DNA of 13,310 nt from Beroe ovata (Eukaryota; Ctenophora; Nuda; Beroida; Beroidae). Position numbers and translations under genes: made by a program. The stretch spans positions 32,372 through 45,681 of the forward strand of contig CAMPET010000373.1 of assembly GCA_946803715.1 (NCBI GenBank), given 5' to 3'. Below the pieces are notes generated by a model. The model did not search any database, was not told the origin of the DNA, and was given only the letters and a program-made list of their open reading frames with translations. Numbering within the stretch: the stretch's first letter is position 1; every line of letters starts with the position of its first letter. Positions 1 through 8,621 of this stretch are shown here, one piece after another.

Positions 1-1
1 T

Positions 2-109
2 TACTATGGTAGCGTAGAAGTTGCACGTGCACGAGATAGGGTGATCACTGACCAGCTGGAGCTCATTTCTGAAGACGCTACTTTCATTACGTTGCACTCT
101 TTCTGCTGA
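2..109 (+). CDS. 3' end of an unidentified coding exon, cut by the left edge
   Basis: Reading from base 2 there are 35 codons with no stop, then TGA at 107-109. The peptide begins YYGSVEVARARDRV and ends DATFITLHSFC. Composition is coding-like: evenly mixed charged and hydrophobic residues, and an amphipathic, helix-friendly stretch around residues 5-25. The other frames and the opposite strand show nothing comparable. No start or 3' splice site lies inside the window, so this is the end of a terminal exon whose 5' part is missing. I do not recognise the family and give no function. It would be convergent with the minus-strand transporter gene that ends at 4016. A chance open stretch of 35 codons is possible, so confidence is moderate. 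Confidence 0.5.
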   Translation, partial: YYGSVEVARARDRVITDQLELISEDATFITLHSFC

Positions 110-333
110 TGGGGAAACCGAACATCGTGCTGATTAAGCAATTATAGTCATACTTTTCTTGAGCTGTTGCTTTTCAATTTCAGTGCATCTCTTCGTACAT
201 ACGGTGAAGCACTTTGTTTTGTCAACAAACGCGGTGCAACTAACGAAATTCAACTTGGCAATCGTAAACTTTGAGTGGCAGTTCAACGAAATGCCCAGAA
301 ACACTGATTGTGCTCCTTCATAAATTCTGTCTC

Positions 334-404
334 AAACATGAAAAAGAATGCTCACTCTTCCATTGTAAGAGTTGGCTGCTCTGTGTGCATTCTTTTTCAT
401 GTTT
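334..404. repeat. 71-nt inverted repeat with 22-nt arms, pre-miRNA-like hairpin
   Basis: Bases 334-351 (aaacatgaaaaagaatgc) are the exact reverse complement of 387-404. Moving inward there is one mismatch (352/386) and then three more pairs (353-355 with 383-385), giving arms of 22 nt around a 27-nt loop. Part of the loop can form a small stem of its own (actctt 354-359 with aagagt 367-372). Pairing stops sharply outside 334 and 404. Arm length and total size match an animal miRNA precursor, but a fold-back remnant of a small transposon would look the same. No coding frame covers it. Confidence 0.7.
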
Positions 405-2145
405 CAAGTAAATGACGTGTTACTGTCGATTGTCGTTTTAAATCTATTTTCCGCTGTTGTGTCCAATGACACAATGAGGAGTGCATCACGCCCACTTTGG
501 CGGGTTTTCTAGTGTAATTATAACCTTGTTATATGAAGGAAATACGGAGCAAAAATCGAAATAAGATAACAAAAAATATTAGAAACAAACAAAATACGAT
601 TTTGAATGTAATAATTACATATTATCATGTTTTGGGCGACGGTGGGAATTTTCAAAGTACTGATTCAGAAAGGGAGCTAGGCCGGGCTGGTATGCTAGGA
701 ATGTAGAAAAACTTCCAGGAAGTGTTTCATTGCGTTTATGAATTTTCATTTTTAATGCTTCAAGAATCAAGTTCATACATTGTCATTCGGAGACGCGAAT
801 TTCGAGTGAAAAAGCAAAAATGGTCTAAAAATGAACTATGCGAAATAATTGACATCAAATCACACAGTGCAACAATATGATCGTGATTGAATATTTTATC
901 AATGAATAGCAAACACTAAGTTAATTATCGTAATTTCATTGCGGTCACGGAATATATTTGTGTGTGTGTAATAATTACATGACATTTTTGGGGCAAATTA
1001 TCACATTCTCTGTAGAGTTGGTGTTGGATTCCGATTCCAGATGTTGGCCTGCATGGCTGTTATAATCGTGACAATGTTGACCTACTTGATACAACTAAAT
1101 ACAAAGAACCCTAGGGCCGATCGTAAGTTTGGGCTGGGCAAATTCATTGGTTCCTAGCATGTTAGGACATAGTAAAAGGGGGCGGAAATAATGATAATCC
1201 AGAGTATATATTATGTAAACGTTGTTTAGTGAGAATATAGTACACAGCTATAGTCAACGAGTGGTAAAAACAACATCTGTTCTCAAACAAACACCGTTGC
1301 CAACCAATGACCAGATATATTATGTACTGTGATATTTTGGGCTCCACTATTTGAATATTATTCAACTTTATTCCTTGGAAAAACAGCACATTTCCGATTG
1401 TAGGTAGGTATTGAGGATCAAGAAACCACCAGAACCCCACAAACGCAGTGAAGTGATTTCAGCTGGATTAAGAGCTGTTACAATATAACAATGATCGAAT
1501 ATCATGGTCGTCTCAATGTCTCCGGAGAGGAGATTTTGCAACATGCTATATTCATTAAAATTTTCATAATATGCCTCGTTATGGGGTTATAGCTAGCCAT
1601 ATTCAGAGCTGCTATATTTAGCTATTGACTTCTGAGTGGATTTAAGTGATACCGCCCGCGGTCAAACTGGATTTATGAAGGAGTAAGGGAGAAGAGGGTA
1701 TCAAGTTAGAAGTAACATGGTTACTTATGAAAATCAAAACTCAGAATGGAACATGAGGTACCTATTGCGAAGCACAGAAAAGGGATTTAGATTGACACAC
1801 CTCGATAATTCATAGACGCCAAAGGAGAATGAGCTAATTTGCCAGAACTAGACGGGGTCATAAAACACAACCCATGTACCCATTGAAATTTACCGACTTT
1901 AATATGGACTTATAAACAAAGCTGCTAAACTCAATTAAAAACTGTAAATTGTCAAATTGAATAATGTCCCAAATTTAGTCACCAACATTGCATAAAATCT
2001 AGACTGATGGATAAACGAAATCATACACACTTGTACTAGGGGAGTGGCATATGCCCATATAAGGTAAACACGTGACACTCGCTCACCACCCTAGTAGTGA
2101 GAGGGAATCATCTTCTGTAATGAGGATTCGTGATCATCATGAATT

Positions 2146-2160
2146 CACACACACACACAC
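2146..2160. repeat. (CA)n microsatellite
   Basis: An uninterrupted run of 15 alternating C and A bases, directly after gaatt and followed by gacaattgac. Confidence 0.9.
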
Positions 2161-2211
2161 GACAATTGACCGTATATAGAGTGTGGTAGAGGATGGTATC
2201 GCTCAATCACT

Positions 2212-2261
2212 GGTCATGAATCATGAGTTAACTCTGATGACAAATTGATCAGAGCATGACC
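2212..2261. repeat. Nested inverted repeat
   Basis: The right arm is atcagag at 2248-2254 joined directly to catgacc at 2255-2261. On the left these pair with ctctgat at 2232-2238 and ggtcatg at 2212-2218, which are separated by a 13-nt bulge. The result is a two-stage fold-back with a 9-nt loop. The surrounding 2130-2290 is also rich in tgatcat and tcatga words, so part of the symmetry may be low-complexity. Confidence 0.5.
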
Positions 2262-2504
2262 AATGATCATATCTCACAGTGATCATGACATCACCACCTA
2301 TATCGATATCAGAGAGGTTATCAAAACGTAATGGGTGTGACATACATGCCTCTCTCTCTTATAATCCGGGAAAAACACCACTCCAGTTTTAGTGAGACCT
2401 ATCTAATCACACGTGAAGCGATGTGGTGTTTAGGCGGTGATGTTCAGTTAAGTGTGGGGTAGCTGTGACGTGTGTTGCAGACATCTCCACACGTGTAGAT
2501 ATAT

Positions 2505-2561
2505 AGCACGTTGTCATGGCGACAGCACGTTGTCATGGTGACAGCACGTTGTCATGGTGAC
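2505..2561. repeat. Three 19-bp tandem units, each with an RFX X-box consensus
   Basis: Units at 2505-2523, 2524-2542 and 2543-2561 are identical except for one C/T difference. Each is agcac followed by 14 bases: gttgtcatggcgac in unit 1, gttgtcatggtgac in units 2 and 3. These 14-mers fit the X-box consensus RYYNYYATRRNRAC, bound by RFX/DAF-19 transcription factors, at every position. Whether RFX binds here is inference. The array is followed by acacgtg and lies about 1.5 kb from the end of the transporter gene. Confidence 0.75.
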
Positions 2562-2950
2562 AGACACGTGGTGTATGACATCACATGCCTGCAACCACCT
2601 CACAACCGCACTGGGGGGAGCTAGTGAGGCGAATACATGAGGGGAGAGAGGATGGGGTAATGAGTAGGGGAGATCGTGGCGCGTCTTGTTGGTTACCAAA
2701 ACACAGTTTTGTATGACGGATTAAGCCCAACCCAATGCTACTAATCACAGATAACAAACATGCTGGAAAAACAGGTCACCCACTTTTGCTATAAACCGAT
2801 AACCTGCAAGACTACAGCCCTAATCTCTGAATGCATATCTATACACGATAACACAGTATACAATACTATCGCAATATTTATGCAATATGCTGGTAAAGAA
2901 GTCCCACATCTAAATGCTAATAGAATGCTATGCTTGATCGAGAAACCCAC

Positions 2951-3004
2951 ATCACTTGAGATATCACTTGAGATTGTCCCATCACTTGAGATATCACTTG
3001 AGAC
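2951..3004. repeat. 30-bp tandem duplication with internal 12-bp repeats
   Basis: The word atcacttgagat recurs four times, arranged as two copies of a 30-bp unit (2951-2980, and 2981 to about 3004). The repeat keeps one plus and one minus frame open through 2760-3122, which explains overlapping open frames there without calling a gene. Confidence 0.85.
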
Positions 3005-3742
3005 ATTGACACTTACCCATCTCAAAACTCTTTCAGCGCTGAAGCAGTCCCCGAAAACAGTGAGCTACAATGTGAACTGGGGGACCTATCTCCAGACCCC
3101 AGCTCTTCAACGACAAAGGTGAGACACAGAATCTAGTAATGCGCGTTTTTACTATGATAGCCCGACTAAAGTGCCATCTATAAGTGCAGTCTATGTTATT
3201 TTCTAGATTGGACGGAGGTGTTTTCTGCACGTGGTATAATGTTGTTGACAGAGCGTCCTATGCTAGCAGAGCTAGATTCTGCTGCTCAGATAAATGCCTG
3301 TATAATATAGGTATGTTGAGTGTGTGAGAGAGTGCGGGTTTTAAAAGCATTAGGAAACATAATGGAGTTCAAAGGTAAGAATTTGTTGATGGATAAAATA
3401 TGTGGGTTGTAGCAAGTTTAGAATAAGAAATGTCTGATCAGTGAGCACTGAGCACTGAGCTTTGGTCAGACGGTCCGAAAAGAAATCGAAACTACTATGA
3501 AAAAGTAGACCGTAAGTATGTCTTGCTTTCCAAACACCAGCTGGCAAAATGATACCAAATTACGAAATACATGAAATTCCGTCAAACACTCGCAAAATAC
3601 CGGCTGAACATTAGTAATTATCGTAATCATACAATATTACGGAAGACAAAATTTTATGATTCTCATTGAATTAGCAGGAAATTGAAAATGTAATCTGGTT
3701 TCGCTGGATTTTTCCCTCGATCGTGCTATATTTAGGGATAAC

Positions 3743-3748
3743 TTTATT
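3743..3748 (-). promoter_or_regulatory. Candidate polyadenylation signal AATAAA for the transporter gene
   Basis: TTTATT on the plus strand reads AATAAA on the transporter's strand (context taaataaagtt), about 270 nt past the stop at 4016. It is the first canonical signal I see downstream of that gene. Cleavage would be expected somewhat below 3743. Confidence 0.5.
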
Positions 3749-3879
3749 TAGCCAAGTAAATCGAGAAATATATTCGTAGATGTAAAATCCCAATTAAAAT
3801 AATAAGTCATCAACATAAAAACAATGAAATATCCCAAACTTAAAACTGAGGAGGCCACTAAAGTGGAAGTTATTCTCTT

Positions 3880-4035
3880 CGCACCACACCGCTCTTGACA
3901 CCACTTTTTAAAACAATCCATTTCCTCATGACACCACTACTGCTGACACCGCTTCTAGAAACCAGACTGTTGTCTTGGCACCACAATTAGACACTTATTG
4001 TTCGTGACACCATGCTTACCCCACCGCTGACACAA
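3880..4035. repeat. Degenerate TGACACC-rich stretch in the transporter 3' UTR
   Basis: Variants of tgacaccac and gcaccac occur about every 15-25 bases on the plus strand through the probable 3' UTR and last codons of the minus-strand transporter. A 15-nt word, ctcttgacaccactt at 3892-3906, occurs in inverted orientation at 7141-7155, just upstream of the start codon of the same gene. Confidence 0.5.
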
Positions 4036-7000
4036 TGGCCCCTATTGTCTGAACCACCATGAGGACAGCTGTGAGGGCTAACAATCCGGCCCTCACCACC
4101 ACCTCTATTTTACTCGTCACTTCAGTACTCTCGTCATCCGGTGAGGTCTTGCTGTGTTTGAGTGCCAGGGAGAGGGGTAGGATGAATCCGAGGGGGAATG
4201 CTGCTAGGTCACCTGAATACAGGTGTTGTAACTGTAAGAGAAGTTGTGTTAATGTAACCATGGCAACACGTGATCACTTTTATAGCAACAATCTCAGCAA
4301 CTCACCCGCCCAAGCAACAAGAGGTCCAACATCTGTGATGAACATTGCTGGAACTGTGGTAAGCGTGACGGTAAGCAGCTTTATCATGATCCTGTGGAAG
4401 GAGAGATGGTTTGAAACGGAGGAAAACACGCGTGCGTTACCATGGCAACGCGTTACATATAACGCGTGTGCACTCACGCAAGACAAGTTGGTGGTGAGCC
4501 CCACTCTCCGTAAATCAATCTACAGATTGTGTTGTAGCAGGAGAAGTGTTCCAGGGGGTACGCGAAGAGGGCCGTGATGAGAAACATCATGATGGAAACC
4601 TGGTAAAATTGGAGGTCACCAGAGGATGGTATTGATTTGAGAGTTACTCGGCCATTATATAGGTTGATATTAGGATGTCTCTTTTCTATCTCATATCGGT
4701 CGAAGAACTGGAAACATCGATTTTAAGTCACTTACTTTGCCCAGGATCTTGTTTACAATACCATCGGTTGGTAAATTCCACTTTAGAATGTTACCAGGAC
4801 AACTTTCCTCCCTTTTTATATCGTGACACAGATAGTACCTGTTAACAGGGTGTTACCATGACAACACTGTTACCACGACTACACTGTTACCATGTCTACA
4901 CTGTTACCACGACTACACTGTTACCACGGCATGACTGTTACCATGACACCAGATTGTTTGGCTGTTAACACACACGGGTGTACGGATTATAGTTTTGTGC
5001 GAAGGACATTGCCACAAATTCTCATGTTGTGTTGTTGATGTTAATCATCGCAATGTAAGCCACTGGTTATTTGCCCCTGTGACCAAGTCATGGTTTGAGA
5101 TTATCGAGTTCAGAGCAAAACACCGATCGAGAGTTAAACAGGAAGTCAGTTTTTCTGAGAACGTCCTTTGCACATTGTTTAGTGTTAGATAACGTGGCAC
5201 TCACTACTCGTATGTGGCAACGCCTTTCAGGGAATCAGGTACTCACCGCGATTGAATCAGAAATGGACGGTCATGGATTTTATCAAAATTCAAAGTCAAC
5301 CAAGCAGCCAATATATTGTGATGAAAATCATCTCACCCCATCAAACTGACAATGGTCTACTCACCCCATCATGCCGACTGCAGTGAAGAAGAAGAAGGAA
5401 ACGCCGATAGAAAGATGGACCACCTTGTGAAAATTCTGCTTCTTTGTGTATCTGTCACCCTGTAACAATCAGTGTTACGTCATGCGGTGTTACCTCAAAA
5501 ATAAACTGGTCCAAATACAGGACAAAAATCGGAAAGTTCTATTTCAATCGGGACTCAATTCTCCTCAAGTAAAGTTTTATCGATGGTTTCCAGATGAAAG
5601 CACGACATCTCCCACTTGTTCCCTTACCGGTAGCGAATCAAGGGTGGGAGTGATGAGCTGGTGACAGACAAATCCCGTGGCAAAAACACTGAGTCCCGTG
5701 TAAACCTCAGGGCTGACCAGCTCGACCCTGTTAGTTGGTAGTCTCATGATGTCAAAGTAGAGGAGAGAGCAACACAGCAGGCAGATCGAGATAATGGAGA
5801 TGGTGGAGGAGTAACTCAACATCTGGGAGAGAGGGTTTATGAAGGAGTAGTTGTCTGGGATTGCGTCTGGGTTAGTTTTATGATGTCTTGCAGCAAATAA
5901 TCCAGGTTTTGAGCATGATTGTTTTCTAAGGGTATCAATACACGTCATAGATCAGTATCCAATATTCACTTCAGCGGTTAGTATCAGCAAACCTTGAGTG
6001 TTGCAAGTGTTGACAGTGGTAGCAGTATGACAACAGTCACCAGGATAACAAGGAATATATCCAGAGGGATGTCCCATTCTACTGCTCGTTTCACCCAATC
6101 AGGGTGCAGCATTCCCTCTATATTGCTGTATAGAGGGAGGGGAGTTGTTAATCGCACTACGCGGTTAAATGGAGTAATTTATTGTTTTTCCGACTAATTG
6201 TAACTGTCCCATCCATGATATGCCGCCCACCCGCAATAACGGGGATGTTGCGAAAGTTGAGAAATGTCTATGATGATTCATAGAGAGAATATACTTATAG
6301 CTATGCATTGCGCGACTCTAAAAACACTATCTCGTCTCACTTATGATACACATGGCAGTCTAACTTACTCTGCAGCTATGATCTGGTACGATATCATGAG
6401 ACTGAGGCTAAGGCCAAGTTGAACTACGGCCTGGATATATCGTCCAACCTTCCCAAAACTAATCTGAAATCAGGGAATTTGAGTGTACGAAGAAATGATC
6501 GCGCGTTCCGATACACTCCCGTGATTGTTCTACTCTCAGTCACGTGAGAATGAAGTGAGCTGGGTCACGTGTAGCACTACCTCAACATTCCTACCTCAGC
6601 TATCTCCTGGTAGTCGTATACATTGAGTTTCATGCAGGTTTCACCCATGCAGAGGAGTGTGTAGTCGACCAGAGCACCAACACCGAGCAACAAGACTATA
6701 CCGCCCAGCCAACCTGAAATAAAAAGTTATTAGCCTCATCTCTAGCAACAAGACTATACCGCCCAGCCAGCCTGAGATAATAAGTTATTAGCCTCATCTC
6801 TAGCAACACGACTATACCGCCCAGCCAACCTGAGATAAAAAAACACGGATAGCCTCATCTTCTTGATGGCTGATCGCTGGTCATTCAATGTCATCAATGT
6901 CATCAATGTCATCAATGTCATCAATGTCATACAATGTCATCAATGTCATCAATGTCATCAATGTCATCAATGTCATCGCGATCTTGACACCTGTTTTATC

Positions 7001-7126
7001 GAATCCATAGGGAATGCTGAGGAGCGCTGATGCCAGGATACACACTGTGAGATTGAGAAATGCTTTGGTGACAGTTGTTGTCTCCTTCTTCCCTGTCAAC
7101 TGCGTCCTCTCCTCGGCTGTGCCCAT
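4016..7126 (-). CDS. SLC38-like (Aa_trans family) amino acid transporter, ten exons, complete
   Basis: Multi-pass amino acid carrier of the Aa_trans (SLC32/36/38) superfamily, most like SLC38. Exons in transcription order: 7126-6991, 6713-6595, 6463-6369, 6125-5993, 5822-5628, 5459-5365, 4838-4736, 4599-4478, 4391-4306, 4212-4016. All borders are GT..AG and every phase matches, giving 426 residues plus TAA. The start is the first in-frame ATG, in a good context (gacaccATGG). About 11 membrane segments lie near residues 23-41, 47-70, 94-116, 137-157, 164-186, 200-220, 240-262, 293-312, 335-353, 357-379 and 400-423. Family signatures visible are SIPYGFDKTGWLGGIVLL (TM1-2), LLPLSTL (TM4), GFVCHQ (TM6), GYY (end of TM7), PGNIL (TM7-8 loop), FAYPLEHF (TM8) and PLGFILPLSLAL (TM10). 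The usual TM1 Gly-Ser/Ala-Gly triplet reads ASA (32-34). The subfamily, substrate, and plasma or lysosomal location cannot be read from sequence. The weakest border is the donor of exon 1 (GTGTCA). Confidence 0.9.
4254..4267. promoter_or_regulatory. X-box-like palindrome in transporter intron 9
   Basis: The 14-mer gtaaccatggcaac is a near-perfect palindrome fitting the RFX X-box consensus except for A at position 3. It lies within the 93-nt intron between exons 9 and 10. Confidence 0.4.
4426..4469. repeat. CpG-rich cruciform-like palindrome with an X-box at its centre, intron 8
   Basis: acacgcgt at 4426-4433 pairs with acgcgtgt at 4462-4469. Inside it gcgtt (4434-4438) pairs with aacgc (4447-4451) around accatggc. 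The centre, gttaccatggcaac (4436-4449), matches the X-box consensus RYYNYYATRRNRAC throughout. The element fills about half of the 86-nt intron 8 and contains six CG dinucleotides, unlike the AT-rich surroundings. Confidence 0.6.
4851..4951. repeat. 17-bp minisatellite in transporter intron 6
   Basis: Six consecutive units of the form ctgttaccacgactaca, the first one base short, start near 4851, 4867, 4884, 4901, 4918 and 4935. They differ by a few substitutions. The first contains gttaccatgacaac (4852-4865), a full X-box consensus. On the gene's strand every unit ends in a word like ggtaacag, resembling a 3' splice site, and the array lies only 13 bases from the true acceptor of exon 7 (gttaacag before 4838). 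Confidence 0.85.
6686..6860. repeat. 58-bp unit in three tandem copies across the intron 1/exon 2 border
   Basis: Copies start at 6686, 6744 and 6802 and are about 90% identical. Each runs from agcaacaagactatac through gttattagcctcatctct. The first copy contains the true acceptor of exon 2 (tttcag before 6713) and the first 28 bases of that exon. The other two lie in intron 1 and carry duplicated acceptors (ctcag) with the same exon beginning. Because 58 is not a multiple of three, use of one extra copy would shift the frame. Confidence 0.9.
6881..6977. repeat. 9-bp (tcatcaatg)n tandem repeat in intron 1
   Basis: About ten units of tcatcaatg with one interrupted unit (tcatacaatg) and a variant first unit. 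On the gene's strand the array begins about 14 bases after the exon 1 donor site at 6990. Because 9 is a multiple of three it gives a false open extension of exon 1 reading IDDIDD. Confidence 0.9.
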
Positions 7127-7466
7127 GGTGTCACTGGGAGAAGTGGTGTCAAGAGGGCATAACGTGCCAGTAGGGGAATATGGTGTCAATAATATGGTGT
7201 CAATAATTCTGCCGATTATTCTGAGTGCAGTGTGCTTTTAGTTGTACCTGTCGAGTTGGATATAGTATTTTGGTGCAACTGACATGCAAAAGAACAACTG
7301 ACATTAGCAATGTTGATTGTTGAGTAGCAACAGCACAAAAGAAACACTAACTACTAAAAACCCTTACTTTGATCTTATTGATAACTCGATGAACACACAC
7401 ACAAGTACAAAATGCACAGGTGTTAAGAAAAGATTTAATCATAATTTTTTTCACAAACTTTAGTAG

Positions 7467-7487
7467 TACTCATTTTTTCAATGAGTA
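7467..7487. repeat. Short perfect hairpin
   Basis: tactcatt (7467-7474) and aatgagta (7480-7487) pair perfectly around a 5-base loop, flanked by T- and A-rich sequence. Confidence 0.6.
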
Positions 7488-7767
7488 AAAAACATCAGAG
7501 TTCTTTGAACAGAATAACTTTATTATAGATCAGTCACCACTCCCAAAACAATATGATGCTAGGTCCCTCGGACTTTTGACGTAGCTTGCATCAGAAGCTC
7601 AAATTTTCTCGAAATAATAAAGTGTTGTAAAGTTTGAAACTCATTTTAACAATTTTGTTCGTCGAAACATATGCTTCGTCTCACCTGTGCCATTCTGTCA
7701 ATGTGAAAACAACGTAAGAAAGCATGACAGTAGAAAAATCAATGATTATAAGCTAAGTGTATTGTCA

Positions 7768-7785
7768 GGGGGCTGGCAAGCCCCC
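7768..7785. repeat. GC-rich perfect hairpin near an assembly gap
   Basis: gggggct (7768-7774) and agccccc (7779-7785) pair with the four-base loop ggca, followed by a CCGCGG site. It is the most GC-rich point of a region otherwise strongly AT-rich and lies 26 bases before the N at 7811. A strong hairpin is a common cause of read drop-out, so it may explain the join. Confidence 0.7.
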
Positions 7786-8222
7786 CGCGGCATCTGTAGC
7801 TGATGTTGAANGTCACAAGTGTCGTAAGTTATACGATTTGTCAGTCAACAATATAATTATGCTCTAGATTTTGGTGGCGTGCGAATGAATATGATGTGGC
7901 AGCTAAGGCGGCCTTTTTCACCGGCTCCCTGAAAGTTAAACTTAAACCTCAAGAGTTGAAAAACACGTTACCAAGAAGTCTTACTTCAAACAATGTGATT
8001 TAGGCTAACAACTAAGATCACGTCCACAATAACGAGCTCAATTCGTATCTGACTATTTTAGCAGTAGACTTCAAACCAGTCTAATTCCATGTGGTGTTTT
8101 AAACTCGAATAAACTTGTAGTTTTATGGAGAACTCTACACTACTTTTAGCAGTGACTGCGTGTGATAATAGGCTTTGAATAACGAACGGGCAAACAGTAC
8201 GACAATCGGTGGATTTGAGAGC

Positions 8223-8294
8223 CGCATCTTATTCAAAAAGATGCGTATAGCTATATCGTTAAAATTTCTAATGCAAAATTCTTTGAAATTTTAA
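8223..8294. repeat. Two adjacent perfect hairpins
   Basis: The first is cgcatctt (8223-8230) with aagatgcg (8238-8245) and a 7-base loop. The second is ttaaaatttc (8259-8268) with gaaattttaa (8285-8294) and a 16-base loop. They are 13 bases apart. No open frame or flanking target-site duplication was seen. Confidence 0.6.
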
Positions 8295-8621
8295 TGGTGT
8301 CTTTGAAACACCTGCATCACTATTGCACTAAACAACTTAATTGATTGTGTGATAATTTACCTATGGGCGTAGTAGAGTATGCTGAAAAGGGATCACATGA
8401 AGTATTTAAGTCTGGAAGTAAAAGTAAACATAGTACACATTGCGATGTCTTGTGGTTGTGCATTAAAGAAGAATGTCCGTTTTTTATGAGAAACAGGACT
8501 TGTTGTACTTGTAGTTGTACAGTTTCTTAGCAATACAAACAATTCTTGTGAAAGTCTAGGCCTCTATATAGGATCTAAAGATTGTCGGAGCTAATCACGA
8601 AATCATGACATATTTACTTAC

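Larger units (their letters stand above)
110..3740. other. Long stretch with no recognised gene; repeats and hairpins only
   Basis: I read this stretch on both strands and found no exon chain I could defend. The largest open frames (1162-1440 minus, 2514-2699 minus, 2760-3122 plus) have no recognisable domain, and the last two run through tandem repeats that happen to lack stops. It holds the inverted repeat at 334-404, a CA run at 2146-2160, a nested inverted repeat at 2212-2261, the X-box tandem array at 2505-2561 and a 30-bp tandem duplication at 2951-3004. The 13-nt near-palindrome gtaataattacat occurs at about 607 and 968. For a genome with such short introns, 3.6 kb without a gene is long, so an unrecognised or noncoding gene cannot be excluded. 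Confidence 0.6.
7130..8620. other. Region without a recognised gene, upstream of the transporter
   Basis: This should contain the promoter and 5' UTR of the transporter on the minus strand. I see no clear TATA or initiator element and no exon I can defend. The first 75 bases continue the TGACACC-type repeat (cataatattgacacc twice near 7180-7205 on the minus strand). Further on there are small perfect hairpins (7467-7487, 7768-7785, 8223-8245, 8259-8294), an N at 7811 and a short cysteine-rich open frame at 8345-8530 (plus) with no ATG at its beginning and no recognisable domain. Confidence 0.5.

Noticed and set aside
600-1160. Small transposon bounded by gtaataattacat and atgctaggaa words
   Set aside because: The paired words are short and not symmetrically arranged, and no target-site duplication was found.
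1162-1440. 92-codon minus-strand open frame
   Set aside because: No domain, no convincing splice borders, and its start is an arbitrary methionine in AT-rich DNA.
2760-3122. 120-codon plus-strand open frame
   Set aside because: It runs through a tandem duplication that is also open on the minus strand, has no recognisable domain and lacks splice or conservation support.
4059-4577. 172-codon plus-strand open frame
   Set aside because: It is the reverse-strand shadow of transporter exons 8 to 10, which have matched splice phases and membrane-protein signatures.
5577-5948. 123-codon minus-strand open frame taken as one exon
   Set aside because: Only 5822-5628 is exon. The ends read into introns, as shown by the acceptor ctctcccag and the donor gtaagg and by family alignment.
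6881-6977. CRISPR-like array
   Set aside because: The units are 9 bp with no spacers; it is a simple tandem repeat in an animal intron.
6881-6990. In-frame IDD-repeat extension of transporter exon 1
   Set aside because: It is intron sequence made of the 9-bp repeat; splicing at 6991 joins TM1 to TM2 exactly as the family requires.
7127-7189. Longer N-terminus for the transporter
   Set aside because: The extension would begin with TTG, not ATG, and lies in the TGACACC repeat; the ATG at 7126 has the better context.
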